A DNA stretch of 64,000 nucleotides. Origin: Candidatus Avispirillum faecium. GTDB taxonomy: Bacteria; Bacillota; Clostridia; Oscillospirales; CAG-272. Below the pieces are notes generated by a model that searched no databases, was not told the DNA's origin, and worked only from the letters and a program-made list of their open reading frames with translations. The stretch is from NCBI GenBank assembly GCA_904396155.1, contig CAJFOI010000022.1:49356-113355 (forward strand), written 5' to 3'. This document shows, one piece after another, positions 47,164-57,322 of the stretch. Both the position numbers and the translations under genes were made by a program. Positions within the stretch are counted from its first letter, which is position 1. Every line of letters begins with the position of its first letter.

Positions 47164-48690
47164 TTATTTCCCCGCCTGTATTACCTGTGTGCCGCCGTCC
47201 CAGAAAATCTGCACGGTCACTGGTTCTGTGGATGTAACCGTCACTTGCGGTTCTTCCTTCTTACTGTTTCTTGCTTCACACAGCAGTGTCAGCGTGGCGT
47301 TTTTTCCAAAGGGATACTTTTCCACACCGTGGCGTTCCAACAGGTTGATATGCCAGGATATGGTGTTTTTTTCCGCATCGGGCTTGATTCCCAGCACATG
47401 CTCCAGCAGGACGGCGATGGGCACCAGCCCCGTCCATCCTACGAAATCTCCCTTTGCGGGGTGGCCTGGACGGGGTTTACCGTCCTCCCCTGGGAAGGGC
47501 GCGTAATTTTCAAATACTGTTCCCGTTTGATTGTAGACATCTACTACATTGCGCAAGTGATTTTTTGCAATCTCGTGGGACAGGGCAAACTTGTCGTATT
47601 TGTCCAGACCGCTGAGCACCATGTAGTTGGTGGGCGCCCAGACGCCCCCGTTCCAGTAGCCGCCGTCCTTCGCAAACCAGGGGTGGTCTGCAGACAGGGC
47701 GGGGATCCGGTGGGGGCACTTGAATTCTCGCTCGTTTTCCAAATGGGCCACAAACCGGTCCACCCGGTCCTGCGGTACTGCCTCTGCCAGCAGCGCCCAG
47801 TACGCGCCGATGTGCTTTACCATGTTCAGTTTGCCGTTCTTCCACAGATCGTAATAAAAACCGGTCTCCTCGTCCCACAGCTTTTCATTGATTACCCGCG
47901 CCAGGTTTTCCCGCTCCTGCCGCAGGGGTGCAATCTCCTCTTCCCGGCCCAGGAGGCGGGCCATTTCCATGAGAATCCCGCAATTCATCAATTCCTGAAG
48001 ACACGCGTCGATCCACACCATATGTCCGTTCGAATAGGAAATTGGATACCCCTCCTGCTGCCGAGGCAGATTGTCCATGCCGCAGCCCCAGCCGCTGGAC
48101 CAGTATGTGCCGTCGGGCCAGGTGTGGTACATGCGCAGCCATTCGTGATAAGCCAGCAGCGGCGGAAACACCTTTGCCAGGCGGTCCCTGTCGCCGAAGT
48201 TTTTGAAATACTCCCATTCGCACCAGGGCATAATGTCGGGGCCGGTAGCGGCCGGATCAAATCGAGTGAACCGATCCTCTCCGTTTTCCTCGATGATCTC
48301 CCGGCAGATGAAGCCGTCCTTGTGCTGCAGGGCGTAGAAATTGTCCAGAGTACCCTGGAAGTTGAAGCTTCTGGCGCCGTATTTTCCAAACATAAGGATA
48401 AAAGAGGAATCCCACATGAAAATGCAGCCGTTGAAAGCGGTGTCGATGAAGTTGGAGACGAATCCCGAGCCGGGGTGGGGCTGGCAGAGATTGCCGAAAG
48501 CCAGTTCCCACGCCTTCCAGTAGCAGGAGATGGCGTCTTCGTGTCCCTCCCAGATCGGGCTGGGAAGCCGGCCGCGTTCCTTTGCAAAGGTGGGGAGAGG
48601 GCGGTTTTCCGGTTCCTTATGGAGAAACACGTTTTCCGCGGCGTGGGGATTTTGTACCAGTGTAATTTCACAGTTTTGCCGAAAGCTCAT
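47164..48690 (-). CDS. Glycoside hydrolase, (alpha/alpha)6 type (GH63/trehalase/MGH1-like)
   Basis: FIDTAFNGCIFMWDSSFILMFGKYG; MPWCEWEYF; KDGGYWNGGVWAPTNYMVLSGL. Confidence 0.8.
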   Translation of the reverse strand: MSFRQNCEITLVQNPHAAENVFLHKEPENRPLPTFAKERGRLPSPIWEGHEDAISCYWKAWELAFGNLCQPHPGSGFVSNFIDTAFNGCIFMWDSSFILMFGKYGARSFNFQGTLDNFYALQHKDGFICREIIEENGEDRFTRFDPAATGPDIMPWCEWEYFKNFGDRDRLAKVFPPLLAYHEWLRMYHTWPDGTYWSSGWGCGMDNLPRQQEGYPISYSNGHMVWIDACLQELMNCGILMEMARLLGREEEIAPLRQERENLARVINEKLWDEETGFYYDLWKNGKLNMVKHIGAYWALLAEAVPQDRVDRFVAHLENEREFKCPHRIPALSADHPWFAKDGGYWNGGVWAPTNYMVLSGLDKYDKFALSHEIAKNHLRNVVDVYNQTGTVFENYAPFPGEDGKPRPGHPAKGDFVGWTGLVPIAVLLEHVLGIKPDAEKNTISWHINLLERHGVEKYPFGKNATLTLLCEARNSKKEEPQVTVTSTEPVTVQIFWDGGTQVIQAGK

Positions 48691-48835
48691 AGATGCAGTC
48701 CTTTCCCGTTTTTATTATTTTATCATATTTGTATTTTCGCTTCCATGCTTTTTTGAAAAACAGATTCCTGCCTTGCGGCACATCTTCGCCTTCTGGGAAT
48801 ATACTGAAAAGGAAACACAGAAAGGCAGGAAAACC

Positions 48836-49372
48836 ATGTTTTATCATACATATCAGAATTTTGAAATCATGCGGCGGCTTCGGGGGCGGCCGGATGCGGT
48901 GGCAAATGTATTTGGAAGTCCCGCTTATCCATCCGTTCGGGGAACGGTGGCGTTTTATCAGCTTCCCGGCGAGGTGCTTGTACAGGCGAATTTTATCGGC
49001 CTGCCAGATCGGGAGCACCTTGCCGGAAAAGAAGAGGGCTGCGGGGATGGCATTTTAGGCTTTCACATCCATACGGGCAAGCACTGTACGGGAAACGCGG
49101 ACGATCCCTTCGCCGATGCGGGCGCTCACTATGACAATATGGCGCCGGAGTCCGGCGGCACAGGGGGGTGCCCCCATCCTTATCACGCAGGGGATCTGCC
49201 GCCGCTGTTTGTAAATGACGGCAGCGCATTTATGATTGTTGCGACAAACCGGTTTGCCGTAAAGGAAATTTTGGGACGGACGGTGATTGTCCATGCCCGT
49301 GCGGATGATTTTCGCAGTCAGCCTTCCGGCGATGCGGACGGCAGGATTGCCTGCGGGGTGATTCAGAGATAG
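48836..49372 (+). CDS. Cu/Zn superoxide dismutase family protein
   Basis: GFHIHTGKHC; GGCPHPYHAGDLPPL; GRTVIVHARADDFRSQPSGDADGRIACGVI. Confidence 0.85.
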   Translation: MFYHTYQNFEIMRRLRGRPDAVANVFGSPAYPSVRGTVAFYQLPGEVLVQANFIGLPDREHLAGKEEGCGDGILGFHIHTGKHCTGNADDPFADAGAHYDNMAPESGGTGGCPHPYHAGDLPPLFVNDGSAFMIVATNRFAVKEILGRTVIVHARADDFRSQPSGDADGRIACGVIQR

Positions 49373-49468
49373 GTTTTCTGTGACATGTCGTATGTATATC
49401 GGCAAATAGAAGTATGCCTTCTCCGCTGACAGGGCGATGTCGGCAGAGAGGGAAAATTTTCGTTTACC

Positions 49469-50347
49469 TCAGATTGTGGAGGAGCCGTTGATGCGCCGGA
49501 CTGCGTCTTTGATGATTTGTCCGGCGTTGTTTTCGTTGACGACGACAATTCTCCGGGCAGCATCGAAGTCTGTGATTTCTCCGTCCGCTCCGAAGCGCGG
49601 CCGATCGTGGACTTCCATTTTGCAGGCTGCGGGACAGATCAGAAGCCCCTCCCCGCAGAGATCCCAGAGCCCCTGCGCCCAGGAAATCTCCCGAAACCGC
49701 CGGCGCAGCCAGACGCTCAAAGGATTGCCGGAGGCAAACATGGCGTCGATCTCGTCGTTTGTCCTGCGATAGGGAGCTACCACTCTGCCGGCACACACCA
49801 GTACCATATTTTCCGCAAGGGAAAACAGCAGTCGTCCCCCTTCTATGTCGTTGTGATAATTGTATTCTCCCGTGTTGTGCTGCCCTTCCAGATTGTCCAG
49901 GGCCAGCCACACGACTACCAGCCGCTCCCGTATCTCCGGATACAGAGCCAGGGCACTGGCCACATTGGTGCAGCAGCCCGTGATTACAACATATACGGGC
50001 GCCTGTGTCGTAAGCACCGCCCTGCGGATGTTTTCCGCCGCGGGACTGTGCACAGGCCCGCCGGCGCGGGTGATAAAGTCCGAAGATCCTGTAAAGGCGG
50101 GGACTTGTCCTGCAAGCCCGGCGGCGGCAATGATTTTTTCACATTCCAGCTTTCCCGCTGCCGCCATCTCGGCGGCGTTGTCGTTAAAAGGAGCAGAATT
50201 TGCGGCCAGCACCCGCACCCGATCCGGGGCGCGCAGGGCATAGGCCAGGGCAAACTGATCGTCTCCGTCTGCGCCGGCATCGCAGTCTACGATGAGATTT
50301 TTGATGCTCGGACTCTGTATATGGGCGATGATTTCCTCTGGCAGCAT
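49469..50347 (-). CDS. Nucleoside hydrolase family protein
   Basis: NLIVDCDAGADGDDQFALAYAL; VYVVITGCCTNVASAL; start taken at MLPEEIIAHIQ. Confidence 0.85.
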   Translation of the reverse strand: MLPEEIIAHIQSPSIKNLIVDCDAGADGDDQFALAYALRAPDRVRVLAANSAPFNDNAAEMAAAGKLECEKIIAAAGLAGQVPAFTGSSDFITRAGGPVHSPAAENIRRAVLTTQAPVYVVITGCCTNVASALALYPEIRERLVVVWLALDNLEGQHNTGEYNYHNDIEGGRLLFSLAENMVLVCAGRVVAPYRRTNDEIDAMFASGNPLSVWLRRRFREISWAQGLWDLCGEGLLICPAACKMEVHDRPRFGADGEITDFDAARRIVVVNENNAGQIIKDAVRRINGSSTI

Positions 50348-50502
50348 GAGATTCTCCCTTGGTTGCAATTGACAAATCCGGGTTTGTCGTGTAAACTGGA
50401 AATATGGAAAAAATTGCGACGTCGGCAAATTGCATCTTTCTCAAGACAGTATTTTATTATACCGGCTTTTTTGGGAAAGTCAACCGGGAGAGGCGGTCAA
50501 AT

Positions 50503-51261
50503 ATGAAAAAAATCCTCGCTTTTGCAACGCTGCTTGTGAGCGCCACGCTTTTGACAGGCTGCAAAGAAGCAGCTGTGCCGGCTGCCGCCGCCGAACTGTC
50601 GCGGAGTGCATCCGAAGAAACTGTGCCGGCGGAGACGACAGGGGAAACGGTGCAGGAACGCAGCTCTGTTCTTCCGGATGCGGTGCGGCTGGATGTGGAA
50701 AACATCCTGCAGATGCCGGAACTTCCCAACGGATGCGAGGTCGTGTCCCTGGCCATCGTCCTGCAGTACACGTTTGATCTGCAGATCGATCCGGTATGGC
50801 TGTCGGACACCTACATGCCCAAGGGATTGCCGGGACAGGCCGATCCAGAATATACTTATGTGGGAGATCCCAAGGGAAACGGGTTTGGCTGCTATGTGCC
50901 CTGCCTGGAGATGACTGCCATCCGGTATCTGGCAGATGCCGGTGTGCGGGACTATACGGCAAAGGACATCAGCGGCAGCTCCATGCGGGAGCTCAAGGAA
51001 TGGGTGGCCGGCGGATGCCCCGTGATTCTGTGGGCCACAATCGACATGGAACCCTCCGTAGTCGCCCAGGAATGGACCATTTGGGGGGAGACCGTGTGCT
51101 GGTATTCCGGCTCCCACTGTGTCGTGCTGTCCGGATATACAGAGGACACCTGCATTATCTGCGATCCTCTGCGGGGGGTGGTGGAATATGATCTGCAGGA
51201 CGTGCTCCAGGCGTATGAGTTGGTGGGGAGGCGCGCCATGGTGCTGCACCAGCCCCAGTGA
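50503..51261 (+). CDS. C39-like peptidase family lipoprotein
   Basis: MKKILAFATLLVSATLLTGCK lipobox; ILQMPELPNGCEVVSLAIVLQY; GSHCVVLSGY. Confidence 0.87.
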   Translation: MKKILAFATLLVSATLLTGCKEAAVPAAAAELSRSASEETVPAETTGETVQERSSVLPDAVRLDVENILQMPELPNGCEVVSLAIVLQYTFDLQIDPVWLSDTYMPKGLPGQADPEYTYVGDPKGNGFGCYVPCLEMTAIRYLADAGVRDYTAKDISGSSMRELKEWVAGGCPVILWATIDMEPSVVAQEWTIWGETVCWYSGSHCVVLSGYTEDTCIICDPLRGVVEYDLQDVLQAYELVGRRAMVLHQPQ

Positions 51262-51301
51262 GATGCCTTTGCCTTGATTTGAAGGGGAAAGTGTGTTAAA
51301 A

Positions 51302-51338
51302 TAAAAAAGCCGCCGGCTGTGGCCGGCGTTTTTTTTGT
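51302..51338 (+). terminator. Terminator of C39-like peptidase gene
   Basis: AAAAAAGCCGCCGGCTGTGGCCGGCGTTTTTTTT. Confidence 0.8.
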
Positions 51339-51357
51339 AAAAGAGGGTGTAAAGAGG

Positions 51358-51963
51358 ATGCTTTTGCTTCTTTTGGCTTACATGGCCGCGGGGATTGCTG
51401 CGGTATCCGTTTCCTGTGCGGCGCCCCGGCGGACCTGGTATCGGCGCATTGGCCGGGGACTGCTGCTTTTTGCTGCAGCGGGCGCCGCAGGCGCGGTGGT
51501 TACAGTGGTTTTGCAGCTTGTCAGGGGCGGGATGCAGGACGATGGGGAAACGCTGTTTCGATTGTTTTTCATAACCTGCGGGGCCGCTGCGGCAGCCTGT
51601 ATCGTCGTGTCCCTTGGAGCGGCGTGCATCGGGCGGCAATTGATCCGCCCCCTGGCGGTACTCGTCCCCTTTTTGTGGGCGATTCTCCTGCTCCTCTGGA
51701 CGTGGGTGTGCGCTTCCTGGACAGAGGAGCCTGCCTTCATTTTTTCCCTTGGAATTTCCCTGTGTGCGGTGCTTCTTGTCTGCCCCGCAGCGGCGTTTCT
51801 TCGGGCCGGTGTGGCACTGGGGCGGGAAGGAGTCCTGGAACAAAGACTGGAGGAGCTTGCGCGGAAAAAGAGACGCAGAGATATGCGCAAGTCCCGCAAA
51901 CAGCAGATAAAGCGACTGCGCGCACCCAGAAAAAGGAGGGGGACAAAATCCTCCGGCTCTTGA
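51358..51963 (+). CDS. Hypothetical membrane protein
   Basis: Several TM segments, Arg/Lys-rich C-terminus; no family recognised. Confidence 0.55.
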   Translation: MLLLLLAYMAAGIAAVSVSCAAPRRTWYRRIGRGLLLFAAAGAAGAVVTVVLQLVRGGMQDDGETLFRLFFITCGAAAAACIVVSLGAACIGRQLIRPLAVLVPFLWAILLLLWTWVCASWTEEPAFIFSLGISLCAVLLVCPAAAFLRAGVALGREGVLEQRLEELARKKRRRDMRKSRKQQIKRLRAPRKRRGTKSSGS

Positions 51964-52048
51964 CACAATTCGTCTGCAACGGTATAATATCTTAAAGAAG
52001 AACAGCATACGGCAAATATGCTTTGTCCAAGGAAAGGAAAGTACATAC

Positions 52049-53800
52049 ATGAAAAAAATCATGTTAGGCAATGAGGCGGTCGCCAGAGGGCTCTATGAGG
52101 CGGGAGTGCGGTTTGTCTCCAGTTATCCCGGCACGCCCAGTACGGAGATCTCCGAGTTTGCCGCAAAATATGACGAAATATACGCGGAGTGGGCGCCCAA
52201 TGAAAAGGTGGCCCTGGAAGCTGCCATCGGCGCCAGCTTCGGGGGCGGCCGCGCATTTTCCGGAATGAAGCACGTGGGGCTCAATGTGGCTGCAGATCCC
52301 CTGTTTGTCACTGCCTACACAGGTGTGGGCGGCGGTCTTGTGATCGGTGTGGCCGACGATCCGGGGATGCACTCCTCCCAGAACGAGCAGGACAGCCGGC
52401 ACTACGCCATCGGCGCGAAGCTGCCCATGGTCGAGCCCAGTGATGCAGCCGAGTGCAAAGAATTCACGAAGCTTGCATATGAACTGTCCGAGCAGTTTGA
52501 CACGCCCTTTATCCTGCGGCTCACCACCCGTGTGTCTCATTCGGGCGGCGCTGTGGAGCTGGAAGAGCGGCGGGCGTGCCCCCTGAAGGAATATACGAAG
52601 GATCCGGCAAAGCGGGTCATGATGCCCGGCAACGCGAAGCGGCGCCACCCTGTGGTGGAGCAGCGGCTGGAAAAGCTTGCGGAATATGCATACGAAACAC
52701 CTCTCAATCGTGTGGAGATGGGCGATACTTCCGTAGGTGTGATCACCGCGGGCAACTGTTATCATTACGCGAAGGAAGTATATGGAAAAAACGCTTCTTA
52801 CCTCAAATTGGGGCTGATCCATCCTCTGTCGGAAAAGCAGATCCGGGAATTTGCCGCTTCGGTTGATTCCGTGGTGGTCATTGAGGAGCTGGACGGCGTC
52901 ATCGAGGCCTTTTGCCGTTCTCTGGGTATTCCGGTGACGGGCAAGGATGTGCTGCCCCTGTGCGGGGAATACTCTCAGGAACTGCTCCGGGAAAAGCTTC
53001 TGGGCGAGGAGCCCGCTTTTGTGTCCGTGGCCGATGAGATCCCTGTGCGTCCTCCGGTGCTGTGTCCGGGATGTCCTCACCGGGGAGTATTCTACACGCT
53101 GAAGAAAATGGGCCTCACCGTGTCGGGAGATATCGGCTGCTATACTCTGGGCGCTGTGGCTCCCCTGAGCGCCATGGATACCACGCTGTGTATGGGCGCT
53201 TCCATTTCGGCGCTCCACGGATTCAACAAGGTTCGGGGAGATGCGGAAAAATCTGTAGCCGTCATCGGCGATTCCACCTTTATGCACTCCGGCATGACCG
53301 GCCTTGTCAATATCATCTATAACGGCGGCACATCCACCGTGGTGATTCTGGACAACCGGATCACCGGCATGACCGGGCACCAGCAGAATCCCCTCACCGG
53401 GCTGACGCTGAAAAACCAGCCGGCCCCGTACATTTGCCTGGAGGATATCTGCGCCGGTCTGGGTGTGGCAAGAGAGCACATCCGGGTGGTGGATCCTGCA
53501 TATCCGGCAGAGCTTGAAAAGGTTTTGAAGGAAGAACTGGCCGCCGACGCGCCTTCTGTGGTGATCTGCCGCCGTCCCTGCGCCCTTTTGAAGGGCGTGG
53601 AGAAGAAGCCGCCTCTGCGGGTAGACCGGGAGAAGTGCCGCAGCTGCAAGGCCTGTATGAAGATCGGATGCCCCTGCATTTCTATGGTAGAGGGAGCAGA
53701 CGGTGTGAAGGCAAAGGTAGACGAGACCATGTGTGTAGGGTGCGGGCTCTGTGAACAGATGTGTCCCTTCGACGCCTTTGCGTCCACCCGGGCAGAGTAA
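52049..53800 (+). CDS. iorA: Indolepyruvate ferredoxin oxidoreductase, alpha subunit
   Basis: MLGNEAVARGLYEAGVRFVSSYPGTPSTEI; C-terminal 2x[4Fe-4S] CRSCKACMKIGCP / CVGCGLCEQMCP. Confidence 0.95.
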   Translation: MKKIMLGNEAVARGLYEAGVRFVSSYPGTPSTEISEFAAKYDEIYAEWAPNEKVALEAAIGASFGGGRAFSGMKHVGLNVAADPLFVTAYTGVGGGLVIGVADDPGMHSSQNEQDSRHYAIGAKLPMVEPSDAAECKEFTKLAYELSEQFDTPFILRLTTRVSHSGGAVELEERRACPLKEYTKDPAKRVMMPGNAKRRHPVVEQRLEKLAEYAYETPLNRVEMGDTSVGVITAGNCYHYAKEVYGKNASYLKLGLIHPLSEKQIREFAASVDSVVVIEELDGVIEAFCRSLGIPVTGKDVLPLCGEYSQELLREKLLGEEPAFVSVADEIPVRPPVLCPGCPHRGVFYTLKKMGLTVSGDIGCYTLGAVAPLSAMDTTLCMGASISALHGFNKVRGDAEKSVAVIGDSTFMHSGMTGLVNIIYNGGTSTVVILDNRITGMTGHQQNPLTGLTLKNQPAPYICLEDICAGLGVAREHIRVVDPAYPAELEKVLKEELAADAPSVVICRRPCALLKGVEKKPPLRVDREKCRSCKACMKIGCPCISMVEGADGVKAKVDETMCVGCGLCEQMCPFDAFASTRAE

Positions 53801-53810
53801 GGAGAGAGTT

Positions 53811-54395
53811 ATGGCTACAAAAAATATCATGATCGTCGGCGTGGGCGGACAGGGTTCCCTGCTTGCCAGCAGGATCCTGGGAGCCGCCGCCACGGCAGCC
53901 GGCTATGCGGTAAAAATTTCGGAAGTCCATGGCATGAGCCAGCGAGGCGGCTCGGTGGTGACGTATGTGCGTTACGGAGAAGAGGTAAACTCTCCTGTAA
54001 TTTGCGAGGGAGAAGCAGACGTGATCTTATCCTTTGAACTGCTGGAGGCGGCCCGTTGGCTGCCCTTCCTTCGTCCCGGCGGCACCCTCATCACCGCCAC
54101 CCAGGAGATCAATCCCATGCCGGTGATCACCGGCGCCGCTGCGTATCCGGAAGACCTGGTACACAAGATCCGGGACCTTGGTGTCAACATCATCGCCGAG
54201 GATGCTGCGGCCATCGCCCAGGCGGCCGGAAACGGGCGGGCGGCGAATGTGGCGCTCATCGGACTGGGCGCCCATGTGCTGGGCTTTGACACGGATGTGC
54301 TGCGCGGTGCCGTAGAGGAATGCGTGCCGGCAAAGGCAAAAGAGATCAATCTGCGGGCCTTTGATATGGCGGCAGACCGGCAGAAAGCAAAATAA
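53811..54395 (+). CDS. iorB: Indolepyruvate oxidoreductase, beta subunit
   Basis: NIMIVGVGGQGSLLASRILG; EVHGMSQRGGSVVTYVRYG. Confidence 0.95.
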   Translation: MATKNIMIVGVGGQGSLLASRILGAAATAAGYAVKISEVHGMSQRGGSVVTYVRYGEEVNSPVICEGEADVILSFELLEAARWLPFLRPGGTLITATQEINPMPVITGAAAYPEDLVHKIRDLGVNIIAEDAAAIAQAAGNGRAANVALIGLGAHVLGFDTDVLRGAVEECVPAKAKEINLRAFDMAADRQKAK

Positions 54396-54949
54396 TGGTG
54401 GACCTGCTGGCACTGCAAAAGCAGTTTATCCGCACCCACCTGCGGCCGGGGGATACCGCCTGCGATTTTACCATGGGAAACGGCCACGACACCGTTTTTC
54501 TTTCCAAAACCGTAGGCCAGACGGGGCAGGTGGCGGCATTTGATATTCAGCCGGCCGCGCTGGAAAATACAGCCCGCCGCCTGCGGGAAGAGGGCTGTCC
54601 GGACAACTGGCATCTGTACTGCTGTTCCCATCACCTGGCCGGGGAATATGTCAAGGGACCCATTCGGGCGGGCATGTTCAACCTGGGCTATATGCCAGGC
54701 AGCGGCAATAAGGCGCTGACCACGATGCGAAAGACCACGCTCCCCGCGGTAGAGGGTGCCCTGTCCATGCTGGGACGGGACAGCATTCTCCTGGTGGCGG
54801 TGTATCCGGGCCATCCGGAGGGGGCTGCGGAAGGAGAAGCGCTGCAGACATATTTTGCGACCCTCAGCCGGTATCGGTTGAGCATTGCAAAATTTCAAAT
54901 GCTCAATTCACCTGCATCTCCGTATTTTATCATCGCGGAAACAAAATAG
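54395..54949 (+). CDS. Class I SAM-dependent methyltransferase (YtqB-like)
   Basis: CDFTMGNGHDTVFLSKTVG; MFNLGYMPGSGNKALTT. Confidence 0.85.
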   Translation: MVDLLALQKQFIRTHLRPGDTACDFTMGNGHDTVFLSKTVGQTGQVAAFDIQPAALENTARRLREEGCPDNWHLYCCSHHLAGEYVKGPIRAGMFNLGYMPGSGNKALTTMRKTTLPAVEGALSMLGRDSILLVAVYPGHPEGAAEGEALQTYFATLSRYRLSIAKFQMLNSPASPYFIIAETK

Positions 54950-54975
54950 AAAATTTTTGGGATGGGGGCGAGGCT

Positions 54976-56052
54976 GTGAACAACAAAACATATGGCACCC
55001 GCCCCCCTTCCAGGGGACATGTGAACAGAGACGGCACCGTTAGCCGGCCGAGACAGCGGAGCGGGCCGGCGCCCTCCAATGCCCCCCAGTACAAAGCCCG
55101 TGCTGTATACGGCGCCCAGCAGCCCTCCGCATCCCCAAAGGGGAAACATGCGGCAGGCAAAGCTCCGATGCCCCAGGTGCGGCCCCGCGTTCCCCAAAGG
55201 GGACAGCGGCCGCGTACGGCTCCGCCGCCGACAGCTTTCCGATCTGCAAAGCCGCATCCAATGCAGCGGCCGCCCCAGCAAAGGAAAGGATGGGTCTATC
55301 CGGAGGATGGAGCCCAGAATGCGGCCTTTGATTTTGAGCGTTACTACAGACAGCGCCGGCAGGCAGAATTGCAGCGGGAGCGGCAGCGCCGGCAGGCGGC
55401 CCATGCGCAGATGCTGCGGCAGAAAAAACTGCGCAGAAAAAGGCTGGCAGCACAGGTGCGGGGCGTTTTACTGCGCTTTTTCATCGTATTTCTGCTGGTC
55501 TGCGGTGCCGCTGTTTGGATGTATTTTTCCGTTTATCACAGTACGCCCCGGGAAAAACAGAATGCAGTGACCTATACCATCGGAGATGCGGATCCCCTGG
55601 AAGTCGACGGCGCTACCGCGTATTACGACGGTATTTTGTATGTGGATTTTACCCGTCTGGCCGCCTTTTTGGACATGCCTGCGGCGGGAAGCATCCACTA
55701 TATGCGCTTTATTATTCCCTCCGACCGGACGGAGGACAGTGCAGGGGATGGAACAGAGGAGCAGGTGCTGTTTACGGTGGGTTCCTTTACTGCCAATATC
55801 AATGGAGTAAATATGGACATGGCCGGTCCATGCCGGCTTGTGGACACGGCCATTTGGGTGCCTCTGTCCTTTGTGGAACGTTATATGACCGGTGTTACGG
55901 TGGAACGGGAAAAATCGGATGCGGTCACGCTCACTCGCACGATCCAACAGGAGGGGGAAGGGGACGAGCCGGACGTGCTGGAGATGCTCACCTTCCGGGT
56001 GAAGGCGCAGGATCCCATCGATTCGGTGCCGTATCCTCAGGCACAGACGTAA
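54976..56052 (+). CDS. Hypothetical membrane-anchored protein with basic, low-complexity N-terminus
   Basis: Pro/Arg/Gln-rich N-terminus, central TM (LLRFFIVFLLVCGAAVWMYF), C-terminal extracytoplasmic part with stalk-domain-like features. Confidence 0.6.
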   Translation: MNNKTYGTRPPSRGHVNRDGTVSRPRQRSGPAPSNAPQYKARAVYGAQQPSASPKGKHAAGKAPMPQVRPRVPQRGQRPRTAPPPTAFRSAKPHPMQRPPQQRKGWVYPEDGAQNAAFDFERYYRQRRQAELQRERQRRQAAHAQMLRQKKLRRKRLAAQVRGVLLRFFIVFLLVCGAAVWMYFSVYHSTPREKQNAVTYTIGDADPLEVDGATAYYDGILYVDFTRLAAFLDMPAAGSIHYMRFIIPSDRTEDSAGDGTEEQVLFTVGSFTANINGVNMDMAGPCRLVDTAIWVPLSFVERYMTGVTVEREKSDAVTLTRTIQQEGEGDEPDVLEMLTFRVKAQDPIDSVPYPQAQT

Positions 56053-56568
56053 ATGCATGACAGGGAAAATATGGAAAATATTGTTTTGATCGGTATGCCC
56101 GGCTGCGGAAAAAGCACTGTCGGGGTCCTGCTTGCCAAGACCCTGGGATACGGCTTTTTGGATACGGATCTGCTTTTGCAGCAGGCGGCGGGCAAAAAGC
56201 TGTACGAGATCATCCGGGACGATGGGATGGAAGCGTTTTTGCGGCTAGAAAACGAGACGGTGGCCGCTCTTCCGGAGATGGACAAAATGGTGATCGCCAC
56301 CGGCGGAAGTGTGGTGTTGGGAGAGGAAGCAATGGCGCGGCTGGCTGCGTTGGGCTCCATTGTATATCTGCAGCTGCCCCTTGGGGAGATCAAACGGCGG
56401 ATCTCTGACATAAGGACCCGGGGGATCGCAATGGGTCCGGGGGAGGGACTGGAGGATGTGTATGCCCGCAGAACGCCGCTGTACGCCCGATATGCGGATA
56501 TTACCATTCCCGCGGACGGCCTTTCTCTGGAGGAGGTCGTGGAGGAAATTTCACGCTTCTTAGCCTAA
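56053..56568 (+). CDS. aroK: Shikimate kinase
   Basis: IVLIGMPGCGKSTVGVLLAKTLGYGFLDTD; VIATGGSVV; start may be MENIVLIG. Confidence 0.9.
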   Translation: MHDRENMENIVLIGMPGCGKSTVGVLLAKTLGYGFLDTDLLLQQAAGKKLYEIIRDDGMEAFLRLENETVAALPEMDKMVIATGGSVVLGEEAMARLAALGSIVYLQLPLGEIKRRISDIRTRGIAMGPGEGLEDVYARRTPLYARYADITIPADGLSLEEVVEEISRFLA

Positions 56569-56588
56569 GGGAGCCTGTTTTGGCTTTA

Positions 56589-57037
56589 CCCCCCACAAGG
56601 GAAACTTTAGATGAAGAAGCTGCGCTGACAATCCCTCAGTATGCTAACGCAGACAGCTCCCCACATGGGGGCCCTTTCTGTGTAAGCCTTCCCAGTGAAG
56701 GACTTGCTACGCAAGTCCGGGGAAGGTGGCAGCGAAGCTGCCGGAGGGGTTGTAAAGAGGAACAATCCCCCTGTTTTTGCATACGCAAAAAAATCCCCCT
56801 TAGCGGCTCTGTAAGAGACGCCCACATGGGGGACTTTTCAATGTAAGCCTCCCCTGTGTAAGGGGAGGTGGCTTGCCGCAGGCAAGTCGGAAGGGTTGTT
56901 AAAGAAACAATCCCTCACCCGCTTCGCGGGAGCTCCCTTTACACAAGGGAGCCGCGAATCCCTAAGCCTTCCCAGTGGAGGACTTGCTACGCAAGTCCGG
57001 GGGAGGTGGCTTGCCGCAGGCAAATCGGAGGGGTTGT
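56589..57037. repeat. Modular palindromic repeat array 7 (convergent aroK / RHH intergenic)
   Basis: Multiple units incl. GGACTTGC/TAC/GCAAGTCC (twice), GGCAGC/GAA/GCTGCC, TTTTTGC/ATAC/GCAAAAA, CTTGCC/GCA/GGCAAG, CCCGC/TTC/GCGGG. Confidence 0.88.
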
Positions 57038-57076
57038 CAAAATGGCCTTTGGGAAATTGCACATGTTTGAAAAAGA

Positions 57077-57114
57077 AAATAACAGGCTTTTGGACGCAAA
57101 AAGCCTGTTATTTT
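57077..57114. terminator. Long hairpin downstream of RHH gene
   Basis: AAAATAACAGGCTTTTGGACGCAAAAAGCCTGTTATTTT. Confidence 0.7.
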
Positions 57115-57136
57115 CCTTGTTTCATAAGGCAAGCGA

Positions 57137-57322
57137 TTATTTTTCTTCTTTCTTATCAACCGTGATTTCTCCGTTTGCATCCTCATATTCCCGGATACAT
57201 TTCTTACATAGGAATTCCAGCAGGTTGCTGGCACTTCTGGTTTCCGCTTTGGCGATGATTTTGATTTTCAGCAATACATCTTCATCCAAATGAAAGGTAA
57301 AAGGCAGTTTGTTTGTAGGCAT
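57137..57322 (-). CDS. Small RHH/CopG-like protein
   Basis: MPTNKLPFTFHLDEDVLLKIKIIAKAETRSASNLLEFLCKKCIREYE. Confidence 0.65.
   Translation of the reverse strand: MPTNKLPFTFHLDEDVLLKIKIIAKAETRSASNLLEFLCKKCIREYEDANGEITVDKKEEK

Noticed and set aside
52064-53893. 609-aa minus-strand ORF
   Set aside because: Antisense to iorA/iorB, which carry clear family motifs.
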